Positions 50,704-59,026 of a stretch of 64,000 bases of DNA are shown one piece after another. The first letter of the stretch is position 1; each line of letters opens with the position of its first letter. This DNA comes from Rhodobacterales bacterium 32-67-9. GTDB taxonomy: Bacteria; Pseudomonadota; Alphaproteobacteria; Rhodobacterales; Rhodobacteraceae. Under the pieces are notes generated by a model. It was given only the letters and a program-made list of their open reading frames with translations, searched no databases and was not told where the DNA came from. The translations under genes were made by a program, and so were the position numbers. The stretch lies in NCBI GenBank assembly GCA_002280515.1, contig NCEA01000022.1:42589-106588 (forward strand), written 5' to 3'.

Positions 50704-51711
50704 TTATCCCATCATGCCGCGGCGCACGCGCGGGTCGATCAGGGCCAGCAGGATGTCGGTGGCGAAGTTCAGTGCCACGATGCTGGCTGTTAGCAGGAAG
50801 ATGATCGCCCCGGCGAGCTGCTGGTCGTTCGACCGGGCGAGACTTTCGAACAATAGCGCGCCGGCTTCCGTCAGGGTCAGGATCAGCGCGACGATCGGCA
50901 ATTCGTTGAAGATGCGGTTGAGGTCGAAGCCGAGCGAGTTGATGACGGGCCCCAGCGAATGCTTGGCCGGATAGCGCCAGAGGAGCTTCGAGCCCGAGAC
51001 GCCGCGCGCGGCGGCGGCGGTGACATAGAGCTTGCCGACCTCGTCCAGCATCAGGGCCCGCACGGTCTGCAAGGCAAAGGCGGTGGCCGACCAGCCGAGG
51101 ATGAAGACCGGCAGCCAGGCCCGGCTGAGGAAGTCGCCGAACTTCGCCCAGCTCCAGGCCGCGTCGCGGAATTCCTTTGAGAAGAGCCCGGTCAGGCTGT
51201 CGCCGAAGACCACGGTCGAGAAGAGCATGATGATAAGCGCCAGAAGAAAGTTCGGCAGCGCAAGGCCGAGGTAGCTGATAAACCGCAGCGAGTTGTTTGT
51301 GAGCGGGTTGTTGGAACTGGCCGATATGATGCCGATTGGCACCGCGATGGCATAGGACAGGATCAGTGCCGCCATGCAGATGCCGAGCGAGATCCAGAAC
51401 TTGTCCGCCAGAAGCTGGTTGATGTTCAGCCTGAGAATGCAGCTGTCGCCGAACTCGCCGTGGACGAAGACCTTGTAGACCCATTTGCCCCAGCGTTCGG
51501 GAAACGGCCGGTCGAGGCCGAGACGTTTCTCTTCCGCAGCGATGTCGGCGATGGTGATCTGCGAGCCTTGCGTGTTCTTGAACGCGAGGTAACGCTCTGC
51601 GCAGGTGCCGGGTACCAGTTCCATCAACGTGAAGACGATGAGCGACACGGTCAGAAGCGTCACCAGCGCCATGAAGGCACGGGTCAGCGCGAATTGGGCG
51701 AATTGGGCCAT
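50704..51711 (-). CDS. Second peptide-type ABC transporter permease (OppB-like)
   Basis: A 335-aa membrane protein with six hydrophobic segments. It has LVPGTCAERYLAF in the first loop with one Cys and another in GEFGDSCILRLN, possibly linked in the periplasm; these are not usual in DppB. The EAA region is TAAAARGVSGSKLLWRYPAKHS. It follows the binding protein gene after an 88-base gap with a hairpin. Confidence 0.92.
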   Translation of the reverse strand: MAQFAQFALTRAFMALVTLLTVSLIVFTLMELVPGTCAERYLAFKNTQGSQITIADIAAEEKRLGLDRPFPERWGKWVYKVFVHGEFGDSCILRLNINQLLADKFWISLGICMAALILSYAIAVPIGIISASSNNPLTNNSLRFISYLGLALPNFLLALIIMLFSTVVFGDSLTGLFSKEFRDAAWSWAKFGDFLSRAWLPVFILGWSATAFALQTVRALMLDEVGKLYVTAAAARGVSGSKLLWRYPAKHSLGPVINSLGFDLNRIFNELPIVALILTLTEAGALLFESLARSNDQQLAGAIIFLLTASIVALNFATDILLALIDPRVRRGMMG

Positions 51712-51746
51712 GATCGAGCCTGTCCTGTCAGTCGAAGACGACGTCA

Positions 51747-51776
51747 GGTCGGGGCGAGCGATGACTCGCCCCGACC
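51747..51776 (-). terminator. Intercistronic hairpin between binding protein and permease genes
   Basis: A perfect 12-bp stem GGTCGGGGCGAG/CTCGCCCCGACC with a 6-base loop, 24 bases after the binding-protein stop on the minus strand. Confidence 0.68.
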
Positions 51777-51799
51777 GATTAAGGCGTCAGGTCACGCTT

Positions 51800-53839
51800 T
51801 CATTCGTCGAAATACCACTGCGACGCCCGGTACGGGTAGGTGCGGTAGTATTCGTAGGACGCGGTCTTGAACTCCGGGAAGTTCTTGAGTGCGGTGCGGT
51901 GGTAGATCGGGTCGGGGGTCAGCGCCGTCCCGATGAACAGGAGGTTCCCCGTCATGTTCTCGACCAGCCGGTTCGCGATCGCCTTGAACTCGTCGGTGCC
52001 CGACGGGGTCGATTGCAGCGCGTTGATGTCGGTCATCAGCTGCTTGACGTAGTCGGGCGGCTCGACTCCGCTGGCGCCGTTGCTGTCGACCCATTCGGCC
52101 CAGAGCATGCCGGTGCGGTGGGCGAAGTAGTTCTCGAACGGCGGCACCCAGAGCTCGTTGTTGCCCATGATGATACCGGTCGGCTGGCCCTTCTCCCACA
52201 AGCCGACGTCGAGCTGGTTGGAGGATTGCGCCGAGCGGTATTCGTCCGGCGTGATTTCCTTCACCGTGGTCTTGATCCCGACGTTGGCCCAGTCCTGCGC
52301 GATCAGTTCGACGACCTGCCCGGCGATGCCTTGCGTCGCGAACTGCATGTTGAGCACGAACGGCGCCCCGCTCGGCAGGTCGCGCGATCCGTCGCCGTCC
52401 TTGTCGACGACGCCGACTTCGTCCAGAAGCGCCTTGGCGGCGTCCGGATCAAACTCGGCCGCGAAGGTCTTCCACTTCGCGTCGATATAGTCCGGCAGCG
52501 GCGAGAAGCCGGTATACTGCTGGATCGTGCCTTCCCCGAAATAGGCCGTCTCGTTCAGCGCCTCGCGGTTGATCGCGACCGACATCGCCTTGCGGAAGCG
52601 CAGATCGCCGAAGACGGTGCGCTTTTCCTCGTCGGCCGAGGTGACGTTGAACGATATCGCGTGCATGGCGATCTTCGGCTTCAACTGAACCGAATAGCCG
52701 CCCTTCTCCTGGTTTTCGAGCAGGAACGGCGCGTCGGAGAGTTGCAGCGACTGGCTCTTGTAGTCCGCCTCGCCGTTGACGAGCTTCAGCAGACGCACTT
52801 CCTGGTCGTTGGCAAACAGCTCGTCCATCTCGTTGATGTAGGGAAGCTGGTGGCCTTCGGTATCGACCTGGAAGAAGTATGGGTTGGCGACGAAATGCCG
52901 GCCCTCGGTCGTCTCGCGCACGACGATGTGGCTTTCGAGCGTCGGCGCCGCGTCGGCCGGCATATTGGCGACCTTGTCGGGCGAGTTCAGCATCGGCGTC
53001 GCCGTGTCCATCCAGTCAGAGTTGCCGTAGTAGGCCTTGATGACCTCGTAGCCGTTGGCGAAACCGAGCGCCTGGGCTTCCTTGTCGGCATCGGGATTGA
53101 TCGCCGGATGGAACTTGCCGAGGAAGTGCTTCGGCTGGAACCCTTGGGCGAAGTGCGTCGCGAAGTGCGCGAGCAGGCCCGGCTTCGGCGCCGGAAGAAC
53201 GAAGGTCACCGTCTCGTCATCCGGTGTCTCGACCGTCATCGGCTGACCGGCGACGGTCACGTAATCCTTCGGCTTTTCGTTGATGTTGGGATCAAGCGCG
53301 AGGTTCTCATACCAGAACTTGACGTCGGCCGAGGTGAAGGGCTGGCCGTCCGACCACTTGTGACCTTTCCGCAGATGGAAGGTCAGGCGGGTGAAGTCCT
53401 CGTTCCATTCCCAGCTTTTCGCGACGTTCGGAACGATCGTTTCTAGGTCGTCCGAATAACGCACGAGGTTGACGTGGCGCAGCGACATGAAGTCCGATGT
53501 GCCGGCCTCGGTCGCGTTCGACAGCGCGTCGAGCGTGCCGCCGTACTTGCCCACGGAATCGTAGGGTACGACGACCAGCGGGTCTTCCGGCAGACGTTCG
53601 GCGAGCGGCGGCAGCGCCGGGTTCGCACGAATCTGGGCGTTGAAATCGCCGATGGCCGGGTTCTCGGACAGTTCCATCGTGCAGCCCGCGGCCGCCTGGT
53701 ATTCACTCAGATCGAACTGTTGCGGGTAGGCGCCAGCAGCGACGCCGCCCATGTCGGCAACGGTTATGCCGGGGCAGTTCGCGAGCGCCGCGGCCGGAAT
53801 GGCCAGCAACGCCACGCTGCCTAACAATAGTCTCTTCAT
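51800..53839 (-). CDS. Large peptide-type ABC transporter substrate-binding protein (family 5)
   Basis: A 679-aa periplasmic protein, longer than usual family 5 binders (about 500-550). Signal peptide MKRLLLGSVALLAIPAAALA. Blocks include the FHLRKGHKWSDGQPFTSADVKFWYENL stretch split over the front lobe and MSVAINREALNE. The extra length lies in insertions such as the segment after the IVVRETTEGRHF motif. It matches large binders paired with OppB/OppC-type systems for bigger or modified peptides. Leads the operon 51711-47667; promoter candidate at 54050. Confidence 0.92.
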   Translation of the reverse strand: MKRLLLGSVALLAIPAAALANCPGITVADMGGVAAGAYPQQFDLSEYQAAAGCTMELSENPAIGDFNAQIRANPALPPLAERLPEDPLVVVPYDSVGKYGGTLDALSNATEAGTSDFMSLRHVNLVRYSDDLETIVPNVAKSWEWNEDFTRLTFHLRKGHKWSDGQPFTSADVKFWYENLALDPNINEKPKDYVTVAGQPMTVETPDDETVTFVLPAPKPGLLAHFATHFAQGFQPKHFLGKFHPAINPDADKEAQALGFANGYEVIKAYYGNSDWMDTATPMLNSPDKVANMPADAAPTLESHIVVRETTEGRHFVANPYFFQVDTEGHQLPYINEMDELFANDQEVRLLKLVNGEADYKSQSLQLSDAPFLLENQEKGGYSVQLKPKIAMHAISFNVTSADEEKRTVFGDLRFRKAMSVAINREALNETAYFGEGTIQQYTGFSPLPDYIDAKWKTFAAEFDPDAAKALLDEVGVVDKDGDGSRDLPSGAPFVLNMQFATQGIAGQVVELIAQDWANVGIKTTVKEITPDEYRSAQSSNQLDVGLWEKGQPTGIIMGNNELWVPPFENYFAHRTGMLWAEWVDSNGASGVEPPDYVKQLMTDINALQSTPSGTDEFKAIANRLVENMTGNLLFIGTALTPDPIYHRTALKNFPEFKTASYEYYRTYPYRASQWYFDE

Positions 53840-54140
53840 GATCTCTCCTGTCGTTTTGCTTACCGGAAGCTTATGGTTTTTTTGACGTATCCGGCCATGG
53901 TAACAGAAACGCTACGCACGGCCGGCAGGTCCGTATAGGGCCAGTACTTCCTTTCGGATAGCGCCAGATGCCGATGGACAATGCCCCGTTCCCTGACGGG
54001 AAGCGGGCGCTGACCATGGTCGTTCGGAACGGATCGGACGCATGGTCAAACTATGTGATTGCGAACAAAATTCCGTCAAGCGGATTTGCGCAGTTCCGCC
54101 CAAAAGAGCGGCGTGTCGGGCCGGGGCCGGTGCTTCGGCT
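53840..54140. other. 301-base gap between binding protein and hydrolase genes
   Basis: No gene is seen. The part near 54050-54079 holds a promoter candidate for the minus-strand transporter operon, leaving a leader of about 200 bases. In the leader a short CCCGT/ACGGG hairpin lies near 53985. A TTTTTTT run is at about 53877-53883. Confidence 0.5.
54050..54079 (-). promoter_or_regulatory. Candidate sigma-70 promoter for the second peptide transporter operon
   Basis: On the minus strand, TTGACG, 18 bases, CATAGT, in an AT-richer stretch, about 210 bases before the binding-protein start. Confidence 0.5.
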
Positions 54141-55655
54141 TCAGGCCCTTGGAACCGTGACGAGGCCCGCGTCGGTGATCAAAGTACGGGCGAAGAGCGC
54201 ATTGGCGTGGCGCATCCGGTGGTCGAGCATCGCCCGCGTCATCGCGAGAAGCATCGGCTGCGCCTCCGGTTCGCCCGCGATGTCGCGCATCTCGCCCTCG
54301 GCGCGGTGATCGAAGAGAAGGGGCGGCAGGCCTGCGTTGAAATGCACCAGCGTATGGGTCGGACCGCGCAGGATCGCGAGGTTCGCTGCTTCCGGCGCGA
54401 TGCCGAGGGCGGCAAAAGCCGGGTGCGGCGCGACTGGATCGCCGAAATCCAGCTCGGAAAACGTATGGTCGCGCCAGGTCGCCGGGGTCTCGCCGCGCAG
54501 GAAGGGCAACAGGCTCTGCCCGTCCATCGAATGCGGGATCGGCAGGCCGAGGCAGTCGAGGATCGTCGGCGTCACGTCGACCGCCTCGGTCGGGTGATCG
54601 ACGGCGCGGCCGAACAACGCGGGCAGGGCGGGGTCGCGGATGATCAGGCTGGTATGATAGGCGGCGTCGTAGAAGGTCGACTTGCCCCAGGCATGATGAT
54701 CGCCCAGCATCTCGCCGTGATCGGCGGTGACGACGATCAGGGTGCGGTCGTATTGCCCGGTCTCCTTCAGGAATGCGATGACCCGGCCAAGGTGATGATC
54801 GACCTCGGTGGCAAGCCCGAGGTAGATCGCCCTGAGCATCCGGATGTTCTCGTCGGTCGGTGCGAGGTCGGGGAACCCCTCGACGGTCGAGGAGATCGGC
54901 GCCCGGGCGTGGCTTGCAGCGATCAGCGGATGGCGCGCGCGTTCGGCCTCCGCAGGCCCGACGCGGGTCGGAAGCGGCAGGGTCTCGGGGTCGTACATCC
55001 GGTTGTAGGGCGCCGGCGCGACCAGCGGCGGATGCGGACGGATATAGGTCAGATGCGCGAACCAGCCGGGCTTGCGGACCCGCAGCGCGGCGAGCGTCTG
55101 GTCGGTGAGGAAGGCGGTGTCACTGTCCTCGGCCCGGTAGAGCGCGGGATCGTCGGGGCAGGGCCCGGCGGGGCGGAAGATCTCCGGATAGGGCGGCACG
55201 TCATAGCCCTTCGCGGTCAGATGCGCCCGCCAGGGCAGGCTCTGCTCCAGCCGCATCTCGACCACTTCCTGAAAGCCCGGCATCACCTCTTCGTAGCTTT
55301 TCAGGATAGGATCGCCGGGCGGAAAGGCGCGCGGGTCCTGCGTCGTGTCGGTATAGCCGAAGAGCATCGGCAGAAAGCCCGCCTTGCGCACCTCGGTCGC
55401 GAGGTTCGGCGTGTCGTGGCGCAAGGGTGTGCCGTTCCGGGTGGAGCGGTGGTTCATCGCATATTGCCCGGTCAGGATCGAGGCGCGCGACGGGCCGCAG
55501 GGATTGACCACCGAGAAATGGCGGCGGAACGACACCGCGTCGGCCATCAGCGCGCGCAGGTTCGGAAGGTTCACATGTTCGGCGAGTGCTCCGAAAAGGC
55601 AGTCGGCGCGAAGCTGGTCGATGACGACGAAAAGGACGTTGCGGTCGGCTGGCAT
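54141..55655 (-). CDS. Sulfatase / phosphonate monoester hydrolase-like enzyme
   Basis: A 504-aa cytoplasmic enzyme of the alkaline phosphatase superfamily. Metal ligand Asp13 in VVIDQLRAD, formylglycine site CGPSR at 53-57 (Cys53 to be converted), the ADHGEMLGDHHAWGK metal box, and LGLATEVDHHLGRV. The overall pattern (GYTDTTQDPR, YIRPHPPLVAPAPYN, MLRAIYLGL) resembles phosphonate monoester hydrolases/phosphodiesterases more than classical arylsulfatases. No signal peptide. ATG 55655 is used since the longer frame adds a non-homologous 14 residues. The formylglycine-generating enzyme is not in the window. Confidence 0.85.
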   Translation of the reverse strand: MPADRNVLFVVIDQLRADCLFGALAEHVNLPNLRALMADAVSFRRHFSVVNPCGPSRASILTGQYAMNHRSTRNGTPLRHDTPNLATEVRKAGFLPMLFGYTDTTQDPRAFPPGDPILKSYEEVMPGFQEVVEMRLEQSLPWRAHLTAKGYDVPPYPEIFRPAGPCPDDPALYRAEDSDTAFLTDQTLAALRVRKPGWFAHLTYIRPHPPLVAPAPYNRMYDPETLPLPTRVGPAEAERARHPLIAASHARAPISSTVEGFPDLAPTDENIRMLRAIYLGLATEVDHHLGRVIAFLKETGQYDRTLIVVTADHGEMLGDHHAWGKSTFYDAAYHTSLIIRDPALPALFGRAVDHPTEAVDVTPTILDCLGLPIPHSMDGQSLLPFLRGETPATWRDHTFSELDFGDPVAPHPAFAALGIAPEAANLAILRGPTHTLVHFNAGLPPLLFDHRAEGEMRDIAGEPEAQPMLLAMTRAMLDHRMRHANALFARTLITDAGLVTVPRA

Positions 55656-55736
55656 CGGAAATCCCTGGCTCCCGGTTGGATTGCCCAACTCAAACACCGG
55701 CTTTCGATGCGGCGCAACCGGGGATGCGGGTTCCGC

Positions 55737-56216
55737 CTAGCCGTCAAGCTCGCCGTGGATCGCGAATTGGTCGAGCCCGGCCTCGGACGGTTCGATGAAA
55801 CGGTACTGTTCGCGCACGCCCGCCCCGGTCAGTTCACGCAGGACGGTGAGGACGGTGTTCGGCGCGTGATCGGCGCAAAGCCCGGCCATCTGGGCGATTT
55901 CCTCGGCGGCGATGGGGTGGGCGACCTCGACCGAGGGCGCGCCGTAGACCTCGACGAAATGCAGGGCGAGGCGGTTGACGAGGTGCACGGCCTCCTCGGG
56001 CTCGATCCGGGTGACGGCGACGAAGGTGACGCGGCCGAAGGTCTCCACCCCGAGCCAGCCGTTGGCGAAGGCCTGCCGCGCCTTGCCCGTCAGGTCCGCC
56101 TCGGTCCAGTTGGAGAACTCGAACCCGCCGGAGATCGCCCATTCGCCGGTCCGCGCCGGGTTGTGAAAGACGTTGCGGTCGCTTTCGTCGAAGTGGATCG
56201 CGCGGGCAAGCATCAT
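55737..56216 (-). CDS. DUF6505 family protein of the formate dehydrogenase island
   Basis: A 159-aa soluble protein beginning MMLARAIHFDESDRNVFHNPA. It has RTGEWAISGGFEFSNW and AFANGWLGVETFGR blocks that I associate with DUF6505. It starts 1 base after the stop of the lipoate-ligase-like gene and so ends a four-gene unit (DUF6494, Mrp, ligase-like, DUF6505). The unit sits beside formate dehydrogenase maturation genes; the job is unknown, perhaps helping cofactor or cluster insertion. Confidence 0.7.
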   Translation of the reverse strand: MMLARAIHFDESDRNVFHNPARTGEWAISGGFEFSNWTEADLTGKARQAFANGWLGVETFGRVTFVAVTRIEPEEAVHLVNRLALHFVEVYGAPSVEVAHPIAAEEIAQMAGLCADHAPNTVLTVLRELTGAGVREQYRFIEPSEAGLDQFAIHGELDG

Positions 56217-56217
56217 G

Positions 56218-56940
56218 TCAGTCCTCCTCGATGATCCGGGACAGCGGGATCAGGCGCGTGGTGCCGTTGGTCTTCAGGAGCATGCCGAAATTTTCGTCGA
56301 CCCCGAGGAATGTCCCGGTGGGCCGCTCGTCCGGCAGGCTCGGCGCCACGGTCTCGCCGAGGTGCCAGGCCAGGCCCGACCATTCGCGGTGCAGTTCCGC
56401 CCGCCCGCCGGGATCGTCGAGCCGGCTGATCCAGACGAGGCTGTGGCGCGACCAGCTTTCGAGGATCGCGACCGGATCGAGATCGCCGCACCCCTCGTGG
56501 TCGAGCGCGGTGCGGTCCGGCGTCTCGCCCGGTTCCCATTCCGGTGGCAGCTTCAGTGTCAGGTCGAGCCCGACGACCAGCCAGCCGGGCAGGGCCGCCG
56601 GGTCGCGGGTGGATGACCAGAGCCGCAGCCCGCCGGTATGCGCGCCGTTCACGCGCACGCCCCCCGACCAGTCGAGATGCACCGCCGTCTCGGGCGGCGC
56701 CAGCGCGCCAAGCGCGTTCTGAAGCCCGACGCCGCAGGCGACAAAGGCGGCCGTCGCCGGTTCGAGTGCCACCTCGGGCGCGAGAACCAGCGCGGCGCGC
56801 AACCGCTCGGGCGAGACCGACCAGGTGATGAGCCCGGCATCGACCCCGCGCCGCGCCTGATCGCAGGCAATGGCGAAGGGATTGGCCGGCCCGGCCGCGA
56901 GCCCCTTCATCAGGGGCGGAAAGCTCGGGATCTGGCTCAT
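56218..56940 (-). CDS. Biotin/lipoate--protein ligase family protein (DUF4444-like C-terminus)
   Basis: A 240-aa protein. The N-terminal part aligns with the biotin/lipoate ligase fold (LITWSVSPERLRAALVLAPE, GVGLQNALGAL, VRVNGAHTGGLRL) and the C-terminal SLVWISRLDDPGG to VDENFGMLLK resembles the DUF4444 add-on. It lacks the clear GRGRxGR ligase motif, so transferase activity is doubtful. It is coupled to mrp by ATGA. Such proteins recur next to formate dehydrogenase genes and may handle a bound cofactor. Confidence 0.75.
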   Translation of the reverse strand: MSQIPSFPPLMKGLAAGPANPFAIACDQARRGVDAGLITWSVSPERLRAALVLAPEVALEPATAAFVACGVGLQNALGALAPPETAVHLDWSGGVRVNGAHTGGLRLWSSTRDPAALPGWLVVGLDLTLKLPPEWEPGETPDRTALDHEGCGDLDPVAILESWSRHSLVWISRLDDPGGRAELHREWSGLAWHLGETVAPSLPDERPTGTFLGVDENFGMLLKTNGTTRLIPLSRIIEED

Positions 56941-58004
56941 GCCCACCCTTCGGCGACAAGCCGTTTGGCGAGGTCGCGGAAGGCGCGAGCCTGGGGCGAG
57001 GCGGATTTTGACACCACCACCGGCGCGCCGCCGTCCGACGCGGTCCGGATATCGAGGTGGAGCGGGATTTCCGCCAGAAGCGGCACGCCGATCTTTTCCG
57101 CCTCGGCCCGCACGCCGCCATGGCCGAAGATATGCTCCTCGTGCCCGCATTGCGAGCAGACATGGACCGCCATGTTCTCGATCATGCCAAGGATTGGCGT
57201 GCCCATCTTGGCGAACATGTCGATCCCCTTCCTCGCATCGAGAAGTGCGATGTCCTGCGGGGTGGAGACAATGATCGCGCCGGTCACCTCGGATTTCTGC
57301 GCCAGCGTCATCTGCACGTCGCCGGTGCCGGGTGGCAGGTCGACGATGAGGATATCGAGCGCGCCCCACTGCACCTGGAACAGCATCTGTTGCAGCGCCC
57401 CCATCAGCATCGGCCCGCGCCAGACGACCGCCTCGTCATCGCGCGTCATCAGGCCGAGAGACATCAGCGTCACGCCGTGGTTGCGCAAGGGCAGGATCGT
57501 CTTGCCGTCCGGCGAGGCGGGGCGGCCGGTGACGCCGAGCATCCGCGGCTGCGACGGACCGTAGACATCTGCGTCAAGGAGGCCGACGCGGCGCCCCTCG
57601 GCGGCGAGTGCTACCGCGAGGTTGGCCGCGACGGTCGACTTGCCGACGCCGCCCTTGCCGGAGGCGATGGCGACGATCCGCTCGACGCCGGGGATTTTCT
57701 CCGGCCCCTGCGGTTTCGGCCGCGCGCCGGCCTTGAGGTCGGGTGGCGGGGGGGCGGCCGTATGCGTCGTCATCACGACCGAGACCGAGGCGACGTCCGG
57801 CAGCGCGCCGATCTTGGCCTCGGCCTCGGCCCGGACCGGTTCCATCCGCGCCGCGCGGGCCGGGTCGATCTCCAGCACGAAGCGCACCGCGCCGCCCTCG
57901 ACGGTGAGGGCGCGCACCATGCCGGCCGATACGATATCCTTGCCGCCGATCGGGTCGGCGACAGTCTTCAGAACCTCAAGAACCGCGTCGCGATCAAGGC
58001 TCAT
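56937..58004 (-). CDS. mrp: Mrp/NBP35 family Fe-S carrier ATPase
   Basis: A 355-aa P-loop ATPase that carries and transfers Fe-S clusters. The N-terminal MIP18-like domain (1-85) is followed by Walker A GKGGVGKST (116-124), DADVYGPSQPRMLG, and the cluster-binding CSQC motif about residue 285 (VHVCSQCGHEEHIFG). Length fits ApbC/Mrp. Here it is coupled to the DUF6494 and ligase-like genes, so it may be dedicated to the multi-cluster formate dehydrogenase and poly-ferredoxin nearby. Confidence 0.95.
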   Translation of the reverse strand: MSLDRDAVLEVLKTVADPIGGKDIVSAGMVRALTVEGGAVRFVLEIDPARAARMEPVRAEAEAKIGALPDVASVSVVMTTHTAAPPPPDLKAGARPKPQGPEKIPGVERIVAIASGKGGVGKSTVAANLAVALAAEGRRVGLLDADVYGPSQPRMLGVTGRPASPDGKTILPLRNHGVTLMSLGLMTRDDEAVVWRGPMLMGALQQMLFQVQWGALDILIVDLPPGTGDVQMTLAQKSEVTGAIIVSTPQDIALLDARKGIDMFAKMGTPILGMIENMAVHVCSQCGHEEHIFGHGGVRAEAEKIGVPLLAEIPLHLDIRTASDGGAPVVVSKSASPQARAFRDLAKRLVAEGWA

Positions 58005-58201
58005 GCGGCGGGTCCGGTGATCTTGCCCGTCACCACATGCTCGACATCAAGCCCGTCGACCGTCAGCACCACCTTCGCGGTGAAGGTCCGGCCACTGGCG
58101 CCGGCGCCGGCCTTGCGCACGCCGGCCTCGATCGCCTGCTGCGAGGTGACGCCGACCTGCTTGAGGAACTTGCGCATCGACATGTTGAATTCGTCGTCCA
58201 T
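58001..58201 (-). CDS. DUF6494 family small protein
   Basis: A 66-aa soluble protein beginning MDDEFNMSMRKFLKQVGVTSQQAIE, with a C-terminal strand pair TAKVVLTVDGLDVEHVVTGKI. The ATG at 58201 fits the family start; a frame to 58234 adds 11 unlikely residues. It starts the unit with mrp (ATGA overlap) and is divergent from the cytochrome fusion gene. Function unknown. Confidence 0.75.
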   Translation of the reverse strand: MDDEFNMSMRKFLKQVGVTSQQAIEAGVRKAGAGASGRTFTAKVVLTVDGLDVEHVVTGKITGPAA

Positions 58202-58274
58202 TTCGGACCCCCTTATCTTACGGTTGACCGGCATGGCGCGCCGTCCCTAGCCTTGCGGCCGGAAGGAACGCACG

Positions 58275-59018
58275 ATGCGGCATCTCATTGGCCTCGCCCT
58301 CGCCCTGTTCTTCGTCCTGCCGCTGCGGGCCGAGGAAGAGGTGCGGGAGTTCGGTCTGTCCGCCGCGCCCGAGATCGTGGCGAGCGGACTTCTGGACTAT
58401 ATCCTGCCGCGCTTCGCGCTCAAGACCGGACGGCGGGCGCGGCTGGTCGAAAGCGGCGCCGACGCGCGGATCGGCCGCGCGGACGGGGCAGGGCCGGCGG
58501 TGATGGCGCGCGGCGGCGTGCGCTATGCGCTGACGCTCGACAGCGGCAATCCGGCGGCCCGGCATTTCGCCGACTGGCTTGCCTCCGGGATCGGGCAGAC
58601 GGCGATCCGTGCTTTCACCCCCGACGACGGCCCGCCCTTCGAGAGCGTGGCGCAGGAGGTCGAGGTCGCGGTTGTCAGCTTCCCCGGCGACCCTGCACTT
58701 GGCGAGAGGGTCGCCGAAACCCATTGCGCTCGCTGCCACCGGATCAGCGCTGGTGGGACGGGAATCGGCATCGGCTCCACCATGTCCTTCCCGGCGCTGA
58801 AGGCGCTGCCGGACTGGGCTGACCGGATCGCAGCGTTCTTCGCGCGCAATCCCCATCCGGCTATCCTGCGGATCGAAGGTATCAGCCCGCCCTTCGACCC
58901 GGCGCGGCCGCCCCCCATCGTGCCGATCATCCTGACCGTCGAAGAGATGGAGGCGGTGCAGGCCTATGTCGCGGGCCTCGATGCCGCCGATCTGGGCGGC
59001 GCGATCGTCAACCGCTGA
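58275..59018 (+). CDS. TupA-like fragment fused to cytochrome c domain
   Basis: A 247-aa secreted protein (signal to about LRAEE, 20). Residues 28-70 (APEIVASGLLDYILPRFALK) resemble the first strand-helix of TupA-type tungstate/molybdate binders, and 84-118 (ARHFADWLASGIGQTAIRAF) resemble their last part; the middle of the binder is missing. Residues 140-240 are a cytochrome c domain with CARCH at 151-155 and candidate Met170 (STMSFPAL) as axial ligand. AAGGAA precedes the ATG. The gene faces the poly-ferredoxin in the formate dehydrogenase island, so it may link oxyanion or metal sensing with electron transfer. Confidence 0.72.
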   Translation: MRHLIGLALALFFVLPLRAEEEVREFGLSAAPEIVASGLLDYILPRFALKTGRRARLVESGADARIGRADGAGPAVMARGGVRYALTLDSGNPAARHFADWLASGIGQTAIRAFTPDDGPPFESVAQEVEVAVVSFPGDPALGERVAETHCARCHRISAGGTGIGIGSTMSFPALKALPDWADRIAAFFARNPHPAILRIEGISPPFDPARPPPIVPIILTVEEMEAVQAYVAGLDAADLGGAIVNR

Positions 59019-59026
59019 TCCCGGCA

